DNA from: Balneolales bacterium
Lineage (GTDB): Bacteria; Bacteroidota; Rhodothermia; Balneolales; Natronogracilivirgulaceae
Assembly (NCBI GenBank): GCA_007127695.1
Contig: SKYW01000199.1
Span: forward strand, 1-6,007
Reading direction: 5' to 3'
Length of the DNA stretch: 6,007 nucleotides
Made by a program: the position numbers and the translations under genes. The notes under the pieces are model-generated. The model made no database searches and had not been told where the DNA came from. It worked only from the letters and a program-made list of their open reading frames with translations. Numbering within the stretch: the stretch's first letter is position 1; each line of letters begins with the position of its first letter. Shown piece by piece: positions 1 to 5,238 of the stretch.

Positions 1-23
1 AGTGCACTAAACGAGAGGGTCAT
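1..23 (-). CDS. Possible start of a gene running off the left edge
   Basis: An ATG at 23-21 opens a minus-strand frame that stays open to the window edge (MTLSFSA, seven codons). It is too short to identify. Support comes from context: a GGAG Shine-Dalgarno lies at 33-30 with a 6-nt spacer, and about 53 nt upstream is the start point expected from a consensus promoter (83-111). The same promoter could instead drive a non-coding RNA, and the ATG could be chance, so the call is tentative. No function can be given. Confidence 0.4.
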
Positions 24-82
24 ACGATTCTCCGATTTTTACCTAATGTTGTATTCGTGTAAAGACAATTCGCAATACGGTG

Positions 83-111
83 ATTATAGACTATTTTGCA
101 TCAAATGTCAA
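83..111 (-). promoter_or_regulatory. Perfect sigma70-type promoter (TTGACA-N17-TATAAT)
   Basis: On the minus strand, TTGACA occupies 111-106 and TATAAT occupies 88-83, with a spacer of exactly 17 bp. All twelve box positions and the spacer match the bacterial housekeeping consensus. The expected start point is about position 76, giving a leader of about 53 nt to the ATG at 23. The preceding base is also T, so the -35 contains TTTG, the -33 element of Bacteroidota promoters. The -10 is the classical TATAAT rather than TAnnTTTG. Full consensus promoters are rare and usually strong. Confidence 0.7.
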
Positions 112-123
112 AGGCCGGTAACA
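112..123 (-). repeat. Direct repeat copy 1, abutting the -35 box
   Basis: The minus-strand sequence TGTTACCGGCCT ends one base before the TTGACA -35 box. It matches the copy at 166-177 at 11 of 12 positions. A site directly upstream of a -35 is where a class II activator would sit, so this may be a protein-binding site. That role is inferred from position only. Confidence 0.5.
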
Positions 124-165
124 TCCTGAGCATCTTGAAACATACATGAATCAGTGATATAGCAT

Positions 166-177
166 AGGCCGGAAACA
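166..177 (-). repeat. Direct repeat copy 2, upstream
   Basis: The minus-strand sequence TGTTTCCGGCCT has the same orientation as the copy at 112-123 and differs from it by a single base. The two start 54 bp apart, close to five helical turns, so both would lie on roughly the same face of the DNA. The repeat stands out because GGCCGG is GC-rich within an AT-rich region. Its last two bases overlap a TATATTTG element (183-176). Confidence 0.45.
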
Positions 178-183
178 AATATA
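176..183 (-). promoter_or_regulatory. Possible second promoter element (TAnnTTTG)
   Basis: The minus strand reads TATATTTG, a full match to the -7 element of Bacteroidota housekeeping promoters and identical to the one in front of rpsF. No good TTTG lies 19-21 bp upstream (only TTCA), so on its own this is weak. It may be chance in AT-rich DNA. Confidence 0.2.
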
Positions 184-206
184 CTCCAATAATACAAAAA
201 CTTGAA

Positions 207-230
207 AAATATGTCTTGCAAGAAATACTT
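207..230. repeat. 24-bp imperfect palindrome centred on TCTTGCAAGA
   Basis: The central 10 bp (214-223, TCTTGCAAGA) form a perfect palindrome. It extends to TAT-N-TCTTGCAAGA-N-ATA (210-227) and, with one more mismatched pair, to 207-230, so 10 of 12 base pairs match. The dyad without a spacer looks more like a dimeric regulator site than an RNA hairpin. It lies about 95 bp upstream of the consensus promoter's -35 box. A weak terminator role for the large gene is an alternative, because Ts follow on the minus strand. Confidence 0.35.
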
Positions 231-260
231 AAAAAATGGCGGTGTGTGTATTGCGTTTTT

Positions 261-290
261 CAACAAACGGAGATATCCGGCTGCTTGTTG
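261..290. terminator. Interrupted hairpin downstream of the large gene
   Basis: CAACAA (261-266) pairs with TTGTTG (285-290), and an inner CGGA (268-271) pairs with TCCG (276-279) around a 4-nt loop. The arms are unequal, leaving 1 nt on one side and 5 nt on the other. It starts about 60 nt past the stop of the large gene. No T-run follows on the minus strand, whereas a T-rich tail follows on the plus strand, where no gene needs terminating. It may stabilise or end the transcript, but support is weak. Confidence 0.2.
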
Positions 291-349
291 TTTGTAATTT
301 TATTCTTTTCGAGAAAAATGGATCTTTTTGCGACGTAGCTTTCTTCCAT

Positions 350-3300
350 TTAAAAAACGGCATTTACAGTGAACCTGAGTGTTTGGATGGCTGGCCGGCC
401 CGGCACGGTTCGTCCGTCATACTGCAGGCTGGCCCTGAGAAAATCACTGATGCGATAATCAGATTGCAGCGACCAGGCCCAGGTGTTGCCGAGGCCTGCT
501 CCATCGGTGAGTTCAAACTCGCCCATGCTGCTGGATGGCCCTCCGGTTAACTCAAAACGACGGTGCTCCATGCGCACGGCAGCATGAAGTCTTCTGCCCA
601 GGTTCGTACGTGCATCCAGATGCACTGTAGTGCCGTTCACCGTCGCCGGACTTTCCGGATACCTGTCTGTTCTGCGAATAAGCGAGAATCCTGCTCCGGA
701 TTGAAGCGAGGCGCTCCATCGCATATCCACCCGCGGCCGGAGCTCCCCGCCGCTGATGGCATAGTTGCGCGAGGCAAAAGTTTCACTGCTATTTTCATTA
801 CGGCCCAGTGATACCGCGGATGTGATCCGATAGCGCCGGGAGACCCGTCCGCCTGCCCTGATCCGAAGATGGTCCGCACGGCGTTTTTCGAGACCGCTTG
901 CCTGTTGCTGCTGCGACCGCAATCGGTCTGCAGTCACCCGAAGTTCACGGCGCGTGTTGTTCCGGAAGAGTTCCACGTCCTGTTCGATAAAGATGCGTCC
1001 GTTGATCGTGAGTGAATCGTCACGAAAGCGGTGCAAGCGCATCAGGTAAATATCCTGCAGCTTTTCGGTGCGGCTCTCTTCCCGGATATCCACAATCGAA
1101 TGCCAGCGGATCCCCGACAGAAAGTGCAGCCAATCGGAATAGCGTGCATCATGGGAATCGATGATCTGCGCCGGATCCACGGTTGCACGCCAGCGTACCC
1201 TGAGGGCGATCACCGGAAACAGCTCATCGGACGGGACCAGCTGCTTGATGAAGCTTCCTTCGTTGGGACTTTGTTCGGGGAAGAATTCGTCCACCTGCTG
1301 CACGCCGTCGTCGTTGAGATCGATCCACACATACTGCCCGAATTCGGGTCCCACTTCGATGAAGGCCTCCTGGAGAAGCGCCCGGCGTTCGGTGTTGGCA
1401 TCGTACAGAACCTGGGTGTCGATGAACCGGTTCCATGGACGGTAATCAGTGACCGAACGGACCAGCACGCCCCTGCTGTCCATCCGCTGCTCTTCCACCC
1501 GGAATATTTCCTCGAACCGACGCTGTCTCACTCCGACGGTATTCCTGGTCTGGAAAAGCGAACCATGCCTGAAGTCCACGACGTAGCGCTGGGTGATCCC
1601 CCTTGATTCATCCGTGAGACCACCGCCGATCACCCCTTCGTCCTTGCGATACCGGATCGTGCTTCCGATGCGGAAGCGGTCGCTCAGATGGTAATAGAGA
1701 CCGGGTCCGACTTCCAGAAACCTGAGGGAACCGGCCAGAAGCGAATCGGGTGAACCCGGGGAACCTGAGCCGGCAACTTTTTGCAGGCGCTCTTCCTGTT
1801 CAAACTCCACCTCCGGCTGGAGGTATCCGACCGGCAACGAAATATCGTAGTCAATACGGCCGCGCTGGCGCCACCAGTTTCCGTCTTCACCGAAATTCCG
1901 GTCCTCGCTTTCAATGCGTTCGAGCCGGTAATCCAGTGCCGGAAGGCCTTCTTCACGTGACAGGAAGTGCAGGTCGCCGCGCACGCCCTGGAAACCGCTG
2001 CGACGGATCGTACCGGCACCGATATCCAGGTGCGTGTTGTCTGCGGGAGCCCACCGGGCGGATCCTTCCAGCCGTTCTTCCCTGGAAACATCGGGATGGA
2101 CGAGGTTCCAGCGGCGGTCAAACTCCACCTCTCGCACCCGGTCGAAATACGCGAAATCCTTCCCCTCGTAGCGTCCCCTTACATCCAGTGAGAAAACGCC
2201 TAGCCGGGTGGATACCGGATCGAGCTGCACGCCGGCGAGAAAGCTCATGTCGTTGTTGTTCTCGTTGTCGATGGATGAGAGCCGGTTCCGGTCGAAATGG
2301 CTGGCGGCCCACTCCCCGTAGATGTTGAGGTTTTGCGTGGCCCTGAGCCGGCTTCTGAGCGCCACCATGCTCTGCTCTACGGGACGTGAAAGGCGGCGCT
2401 GCGGCATGTAGTTCCCCATTCCGGGTCCGGCCCATTCATAGAGGATGCCGTTGGCGGCGCGTCCGACACGTCGGTAATCGCCTTCGCCGTCCGGTACCCG
2501 GCTGAACTGCACACGGTAAACGCCGGAAGAGTCGCCTGGGATGTGTTGGAATACCCGGTACTGCTGTCCCTGGAAGACCGTATCCACCCTGCTGTACAGC
2601 AGAAAATCGGCATCGCGGCGGAACCCTACGGAGTCAGCCCCGCTCACGACGGCTTTGTCGGGGTCATCGCCGGCCTGCCGCAGCACCTCGCGTTCCTGCT
2701 CGGTGAGGAAGAGCTGCGTGCTCAGGTTGACGTTATCCGCTTCCCTGATGGCGGAGACTCCGAAGGACAGGCGGTTATTGAGCAGATGGTCGTGCTGTGC
2801 CTCGGCGGCGACGACGCTGCGGGTATAGGCGTCGCGAAGGTACTGAAAATCGACGGTTATGCGGGAGTGGTCGGTGATGATCCTGTTGGATGTGAAGGTG
2901 ATCTCACCAAGACCGTAGTCGATGACATAGTCGTTTTCCTCTCCACGGGTCATGCGTTCGCCGTTGATGTAGACCCGCTCCGATCCGGCAAGTACGATGA
3001 TGAACTGCTCGTTCTCTGCACCGCTGAGGCGGTACGGGCCCTGTACGCCGTCTTCACCGGTGAACTGCATTTCCCGGTACTGTCCGCGCACCACGGCTGC
3101 AGATCCCTGATAGGATCCGAACCTGTTCAGGTCGGCCTGGAGCCCGACGCCCTGCAGCCGGCGATCGATGACGGCGAAATTGCTCTGGTCCAGCCGCATG
3201 TCGATATCCCCCATCTGCAGCATGCCCATTTCGTGCATCAGGCGAATGTATACCTGGTCAAATTCGCGCAGTGTCTGGGTGGTGCCATCGGGCTGGATGG

Positions 3301-3874
3301 GGGTGCTGCGGTCGGTCAGGGAGGCGACCACCTCAATATCGTCGGTGATCTGGCCGCTGATCTCGAAGTGCAGCCCGCTTTCCAGTGAGAGGTCCTGGTT
3401 GGTTCCGGCGACAATTCCGCGTCGCAAACTCCCGCTTCGCTGCAGGCGGGTATCGGCGAACAGGTCCTGCTGCCGCAGCGGACGGCGGGCAATCCGGACA
3501 TCTTCCTCCGGTTCAAACCGTACATCGGTGGTATCGGGGATGATCAGCTCTCTCGCCTGCATGCTTGCCGGAAGGTCCAGGGGCCGGAATTCGTAGCGGA
3601 AATAGAGCGTATCGAACCGGGAGCGTTCCATGGGGTCGGCATCCCAGCTCCACCGGCCGCTGACGGGATAGAGGGTCCATTCCTCTTCAGGCAATGCCAC
3701 GGTGTCAGCTGTTACTCGGAAGGTGCCGGGAATGATCCACCGGTCCAGTGTCACCACGGAGTCGCTCTCTTCCACCGCGATGAGCCGCTCTCTTTCCAGT
3801 GAGATCTGTGCCTGCAGATTCGACTGTGCCCACAGGCACCATGCGATGGTAAGAAAGAGAATCCGTTTTCTCAA
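350..3874 (-). CDS. Large secreted outer-membrane beta-barrel protein, FCB-group family of unknown function
   Basis: Product of about 1174 residues. The N-terminus is a signal peptide: Arg/Lys-rich start, hydrophobic core (residues 5-16), likely cleavage near LQA|QIS (22/23). There is no lipobox. Family-like blocks follow: GSLRRGI (148-154); PIQPDG within a conserved stretch ending FDQVYI (176-210); GPYRL and FIIVLAGSERVYING (279-305); and DYVIDYGLGEITF (315-327). The Asp-rich DLNDDGVQQVDE loop (852-863) resembles an EF-hand. GRIFIEQDVELF (959-970) and YDGRTVPGRP (1152-1161) precede a final Phe, as in beta-barrels. I recall similar uncharacterised proteins across FCB bacteria, and the early blocks resemble parts of SprA, but this protein is about half SprA's usual size. 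The start is uncertain: TTG at 3874 directly precedes the signal peptide, while a longer TTG frame from 3976 would cross the rplI terminator. No strong Shine-Dalgarno or promoter is visible. Localisation is fairly secure; function is unknown. Confidence 0.8.
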   Translation of the reverse strand: MRKRILFLTIAWCLWAQSNLQAQISLERERLIAVEESDSVVTLDRWIIPGTFRVTADTVALPEEEWTLYPVSGRWSWDADPMERSRFDTLYFRYEFRPLDLPASMQARELIIPDTTDVRFEPEEDVRIARRPLRQQDLFADTRLQRSGSLRRGIVAGTNQDLSLESGLHFEISGQITDDIEVVASLTDRSTPIQPDGTTQTLREFDQVYIRLMHEMGMLQMGDIDMRLDQSNFAVIDRRLQGVGLQADLNRFGSYQGSAAVVRGQYREMQFTGEDGVQGPYRLSGAENEQFIIVLAGSERVYINGERMTRGEENDYVIDYGLGEITFTSNRIITDHSRITVDFQYLRDAYTRSVVAAEAQHDHLLNNRLSFGVSAIREADNVNLSTQLFLTEQEREVLRQAGDDPDKAVVSGADSVGFRRDADFLLYSRVDTVFQGQQYRVFQHIPGDSSGVYRVQFSRVPDGEGDYRRVGRAANGILYEWAGPGMGNYMPQRRLSRPVEQSMVALRSRLRATQNLNIYGEWAASHFDRNRLSSIDNENNNDMSFLAGVQLDPVSTRLGVFSLDVRGRYEGKDFAYFDRVREVEFDRRWNLVHPDVSREERLEGSARWAPADNTHLDIGAGTIRRSGFQGVRGDLHFLSREEGLPALDYRLERIESEDRNFGEDGNWWRQRGRIDYDISLPVGYLQPEVEFEQEERLQKVAGSGSPGSPDSLLAGSLRFLEVGPGLYYHLSDRFRIGSTIRYRKDEGVIGGGLTDESRGITQRYVVDFRHGSLFQTRNTVGVRQRRFEEIFRVEEQRMDSRGVLVRSVTDYRPWNRFIDTQVLYDANTERRALLQEAFIEVGPEFGQYVWIDLNDDGVQQVDEFFPEQSPNEGSFIKQLVPSDELFPVIALRVRWRATVDPAQIIDSHDARYSDWLHFLSGIRWHSIVDIREESRTEKLQDIYLMRLHRFRDDSLTINGRIFIEQDVELFRNNTRRELRVTADRLRSQQQQASGLEKRRADHLRIRAGGRVSRRYRITSAVSLGRNENSSETFASRNYAISGGELRPRVDMRWSASLQSGAGFSLIRRTDRYPESPATVNGTTVHLDARTNLGRRLHAAVRMEHRRFELTGGPSSSMGEFELTDGAGLGNTWAWSLQSDYRISDFLRASLQYDGRTVPGRPAIQTLRFTVNAVF

Positions 3875-3898
3875 GAGGACGGTTCCGTTACCCGAAAT

Positions 3899-3934
3899 AA
3901 AAAAAGGAAACACAGAAGCTGCATTTCCTTTTTT
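3899..3934 (-). terminator. Terminator of the rpsF-rpsR-rplI operon
   Basis: On the minus strand an A6GGA3 arm (3934-3924) pairs with TTTCCTTTTTT (3910-3900), and the 3' arm merges into a run of seven Ts ending at 3899. The 13 nt between the arms close further as CAG/CTG around a CTT loop, with two G-U wobbles bridging the gap. The minus-strand RNA can therefore form a continuous 16-bp hairpin. On the plus-strand RNA those two positions become A-C mismatches, so the element favours minus-strand transcripts. It begins 38 nt after the rplI stop. Confidence 0.7.
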
Positions 3935-3972
3935 AAACGATGGTTTTGCGGCAAATAGTCTTACCGGCGCAA

Positions 3973-4422
3973 TCAATCCTGGGCTTTGACGACCCAGAAG
4001 GTCAGGCTGGCTTTTACCTCTTCATGCATGTTGATCGTTGCGGTGTATTCGCCAAGCTGCTTGACATCATCATCGATCTGGATCTTGCGGCGATCAATGT
4101 CAAAGCCTTTCTCCTTGAGTGCTTCGGCGATCTGTACGTTGGTTACCGTACCGAAGATCTTGCCTTCTTCACCGGCCTTGACGGCTATGGTGACATTGGT
4201 TCCCTGAAGGGCTTCGGCGGTTTCCTTGGCGGTATCGAGGTTGGCCAGACGCTGTTCCAGCACCTTCTTCATCTGCTGGTCGACCACTTTGCGGGCACTG
4301 GGGGTAGCGAGCACGGCCTTGCCGGTTGGTATGAGGTAGTTTCTTCCGTAACCGTTCTTAACCTCAACAACTTCACCGGCCAGTCCCAGCTTCTCTACAT
4401 CTTCTTTTAGTATGACTTGCAT
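3973..4422 (-). CDS. rplI: 50S ribosomal protein L9
   Basis: L9 binds 23S rRNA near the base of the L1 stalk and helps maintain reading-frame fidelity. The product is 149 residues, matching the usual length of about 148. The N-terminal RNA-binding domain carries MQVILKEDVEKLG and the family signature VKNGYGRNYLIPTGKA (about residues 21-36). A long charged helix rich in Lys/Gln/Glu follows (about 42-75), then the C-terminal rRNA-binding domain containing GKIFGTVT and a KKxGFDIDR-like segment, here KEKGFDIDR. The ATG at 4422 is preceded by AGGAG with a 6-nt spacer. rplI is the last gene of its operon, 21 bp after rpsR, and a hairpin terminator follows the stop. Nothing is unusual in the protein. 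Confidence 0.97.
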   Translation of the reverse strand: MQVILKEDVEKLGLAGEVVEVKNGYGRNYLIPTGKAVLATPSARKVVDQQMKKVLEQRLANLDTAKETAEALQGTNVTIAVKAGEEGKIFGTVTNVQIAEALKEKGFDIDRRKIQIDDDVKQLGEYTATINMHEEVKASLTFWVVKAQD

Positions 4423-4428
4423 AATAGA

Positions 4429-4433
4429 CTCCT
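4429..4433 (-). promoter_or_regulatory. Shine-Dalgarno of rplI (AGGAG)
   Basis: AGGAG lies 6 nt before the rplI ATG, in the 21-bp gap after rpsR. It is the clearest Shine-Dalgarno in the operon. FCB bacteria often lack such sites, so it is worth recording, and it fixes the rplI start. Confidence 0.65.
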
Positions 4434-4443
4434 GGATAGGTGA

Positions 4444-4695
4444 TTATCTGAGATTTTCAGCAACAAACGGAAGCAGCCCGAGGTGCCTTGCGCGTTTAAT
4501 GGCAAGGGCCAGCTGACGCTGATATTTGGCACTGGTTCCGGTTACACGACGGGGAAGGATCTTGCCCTGGTCATTGATAAAGCGCTCCAGGGTGTCGACA
4601 TCCTTGTAATCGATATAGACAACGCCCGCTCTGGAGAATTTGCACTCTTTCTCCTTGAGGTTGCCTTTTTTAGGGTGTGCGGGATTTTTTAACAT
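4444..4695 (-). CDS. rpsR: 30S ribosomal protein S18
   Basis: S18 forms a heterodimer with S6 on the platform of the 30S subunit and binds 16S rRNA in the central domain. With the ATG at 4695 the product has 83 residues. The conserved core is unmistakable: [13 protein letters not shown], then [18 protein letters not shown], then the basic helix [14 protein letters not shown]. The N-terminal tail is basic ([17 protein letters not shown]) and has a single Cys, so there is no zinc-binding cluster. A longer version of 96 residues could start at a GTG (4734) that overlaps the rpsF stop as GTGA. I prefer the ATG because the extra residues look unlike S18 N-termini and the GTG has no properly spaced ribosome site. 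No ssb lies between rpsF and rpsR, an arrangement I associate with Bacteroidota relatives. Confidence 0.95.
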   Translation of the reverse strand: MLKNPAHPKKGNLKEKECKFSRAGVVYIDYKDVDTLERFINDQGKILPRRVTGTSAKYQRQLALAIKRARHLGLLPFVAENLR

Positions 4696-4730
4696 GTTCA
4701 GAATCTTTTGAAATGGGTGGGGGTTTGCGA

Positions 4731-5099
4731 TCACTCCTCTTCGGGAGTTTCACTGAATATCACAGGAAGCTTGCCTTTTTTCTGCAGTTCTCTGTGCTTC
4801 AGCATCTTGTTATCATACTTGAGGACGATATTCCTGATGATGTTTTCCTGCAGTTTGAAATACCGCTCCAGATCGCTGACGATGGTACCCGGCGCGTGAA
4901 AATAAGAATTCACGTAATAGCCGCTGTTTTTCCCGTCGATTTCATAGGTGAGGCGCTTGATACCCCACTCATCCACCTCATCAATCTCGGCTTCTCTTTC
5001 CTTTATAAAGGATTCGAAGCCTTCCTTGACCTCTTTCACCTGTTCTTCTTCAAGAACCGGATTGATGATAAAGGTTACTTCATAGAAATTGGTTTTCAT
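4731..5099 (-). CDS. rpsF: 30S ribosomal protein S6
   Basis: S6 binds 16S rRNA together with S18 on the 30S platform. The product is 122 residues, within the family range. Family features in order: the first beta strand [12 protein letters not shown]; a charged helix; [12 protein letters not shown] (about 43-54), equivalent to the classical W-G-x-R-x-L-A-Y block; [33 protein letters not shown]; and an acidic C-terminal tail ending TPEEE. The acidic tail recalls S6 proteins that receive added glutamates from RimK, but here the Glu residues are genome-encoded. The ATG at 5099 is chosen because it matches S6 N-termini and has AAGGTG 3 nt upstream; a frame extension to 5159 would translate the structured leader. 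First gene of the operon. Confidence 0.96.
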   Translation of the reverse strand: MKTNFYEVTFIINPVLEEEQVKEVKEGFESFIKEREAEIDEVDEWGIKRLTYEIDGKNSGYYVNSYFHAPGTIVSDLERYFKLQENIIRNIVLKYDNKMLKHRELQKKGKLPVIFSETPEEE

Positions 5100-5100
5100 A

Positions 5101-5153
5101 GTCACCTTCGGTTGTTTAATGTAAACAGCCGCTGGCGTTTCCAGCGGCAGGCG
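5101..5153 (-). promoter_or_regulatory. Structured rpsF leader, candidate S6:S18-binding autoregulatory motif
   Basis: Two hairpins stand back to back in the leader. One has an 8-bp stem, GCCGCTGG/CCAGCGGC (5148-5128), with a 5-nt loop. The other has a 6-bp stem, TGTTTA/TAAACA (5127-5113), with a 3-nt loop. They are followed by ACCGAA and then GGTG (5106-5103), which overlaps the Shine-Dalgarno. CGCC at 5153-5150 can pair with GGTG, with one G-U wobble, closing both hairpins and leaving CCG (5111-5109) unpaired. The published S6:S18 leader motif is a CCG in a bulge flanked by a stem and a hairpin, so this fits. Bound S6:S18 would be expected to hide the ribosome site. The structure was folded by eye. 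Confidence 0.5.
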
Positions 5154-5156
5154 GCG

Positions 5157-5188
5157 CAAATATAACGAGATTATACTTCTGTTGCAAT
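5157..5188 (-). promoter_or_regulatory. Promoter of the rpsF-rpsR-rplI operon
   Basis: TATATTTG (5164-5157) matches the Bacteroidota -7 consensus TAnnTTTG. ATTG (5188-5185), close to the -33 TTTG, lies 20 bp upstream, within the expected spacing. The start point would be near 5152, exactly where the leader structure begins. A TATAAT at 5175-5170 is an alternative -10 but has no recognisable -35. The position, between nuoN and rpsF, suits an independent promoter for the ribosomal operon. Confidence 0.5.
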
Positions 5189-5238
5189 TATTATGCGCTG
5201 TGCGCGGTTGCGGGACAATCCCCTGCCATTACATGGCT

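Larger units (their letters stand above)
24..349. other. AT-rich intergenic region with regulatory signals
   Basis: This stretch separates the stop codon of the large outer-membrane protein gene from the presumed next minus-strand gene. It is visibly more AT-rich than the flanking coding DNA. It holds a consensus promoter (83-111), two direct repeats (112-123 and 166-177), a TAnnTTTG-like element (176-183), a palindrome (207-230) and an interrupted hairpin (261-290). I see no convincing gene inside it. The short plus-strand frame starting at 236 runs into the antisense of the large gene and looks spurious. Confidence 0.75.

Noticed and set aside
313..329. AAAAA-N6-TTTTT just after the large gene as a terminator
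   Set aside because: The stem would be five A-T pairs with no G-C pair, too weak to call.
236..550. Plus-strand frame of 104 codons starting in the left intergenic region
   Set aside because: Two thirds of it is antisense to the large membrane protein gene, no ribosome site or promoter precedes it, and the translation shows no family features.
1031..1606. Plus-strand frame of 191 codons antisense to the large gene
   Set aside because: Same reasoning: a composition-driven antisense frame with no own start signals or recognisable domain.
2543..3388. Long plus-strand frame (281 codons) antisense to the large gene
   Set aside because: It is a mirror of a GC-biased coding region. The opposite frame has signal peptide, family motifs and barrel pattern across the whole length.
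350..3874. Large gene as SprA itself or a TonB-dependent receptor
   Set aside because: It is about half the length of SprA, and no plug domain or TonB box is visible. Only partial similarity to SprA-like blocks is seen.
350..3874. Large gene product as a lipoprotein, because a Cys lies in the signal region
   Set aside because: The Cys is preceded by Trp (IAWC), which does not fit a lipobox, and a normal cleavage site follows it.
3940..4410. Plus-strand frame of 156 codons antisense to rplI
   Set aside because: The rplI sequence is unambiguous on the minus strand, and the antisense frame has no supporting signals.
5190..5237. Hairpins after nuoN (GCCAT/ATGGC at 5225-5237 and GCGC/GCGC further on) as a nuo terminator
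   Set aside because: The stems are only 4-5 bp and no T-run follows on the minus strand. They may slow polymerase, but I cannot support an intrinsic terminator.
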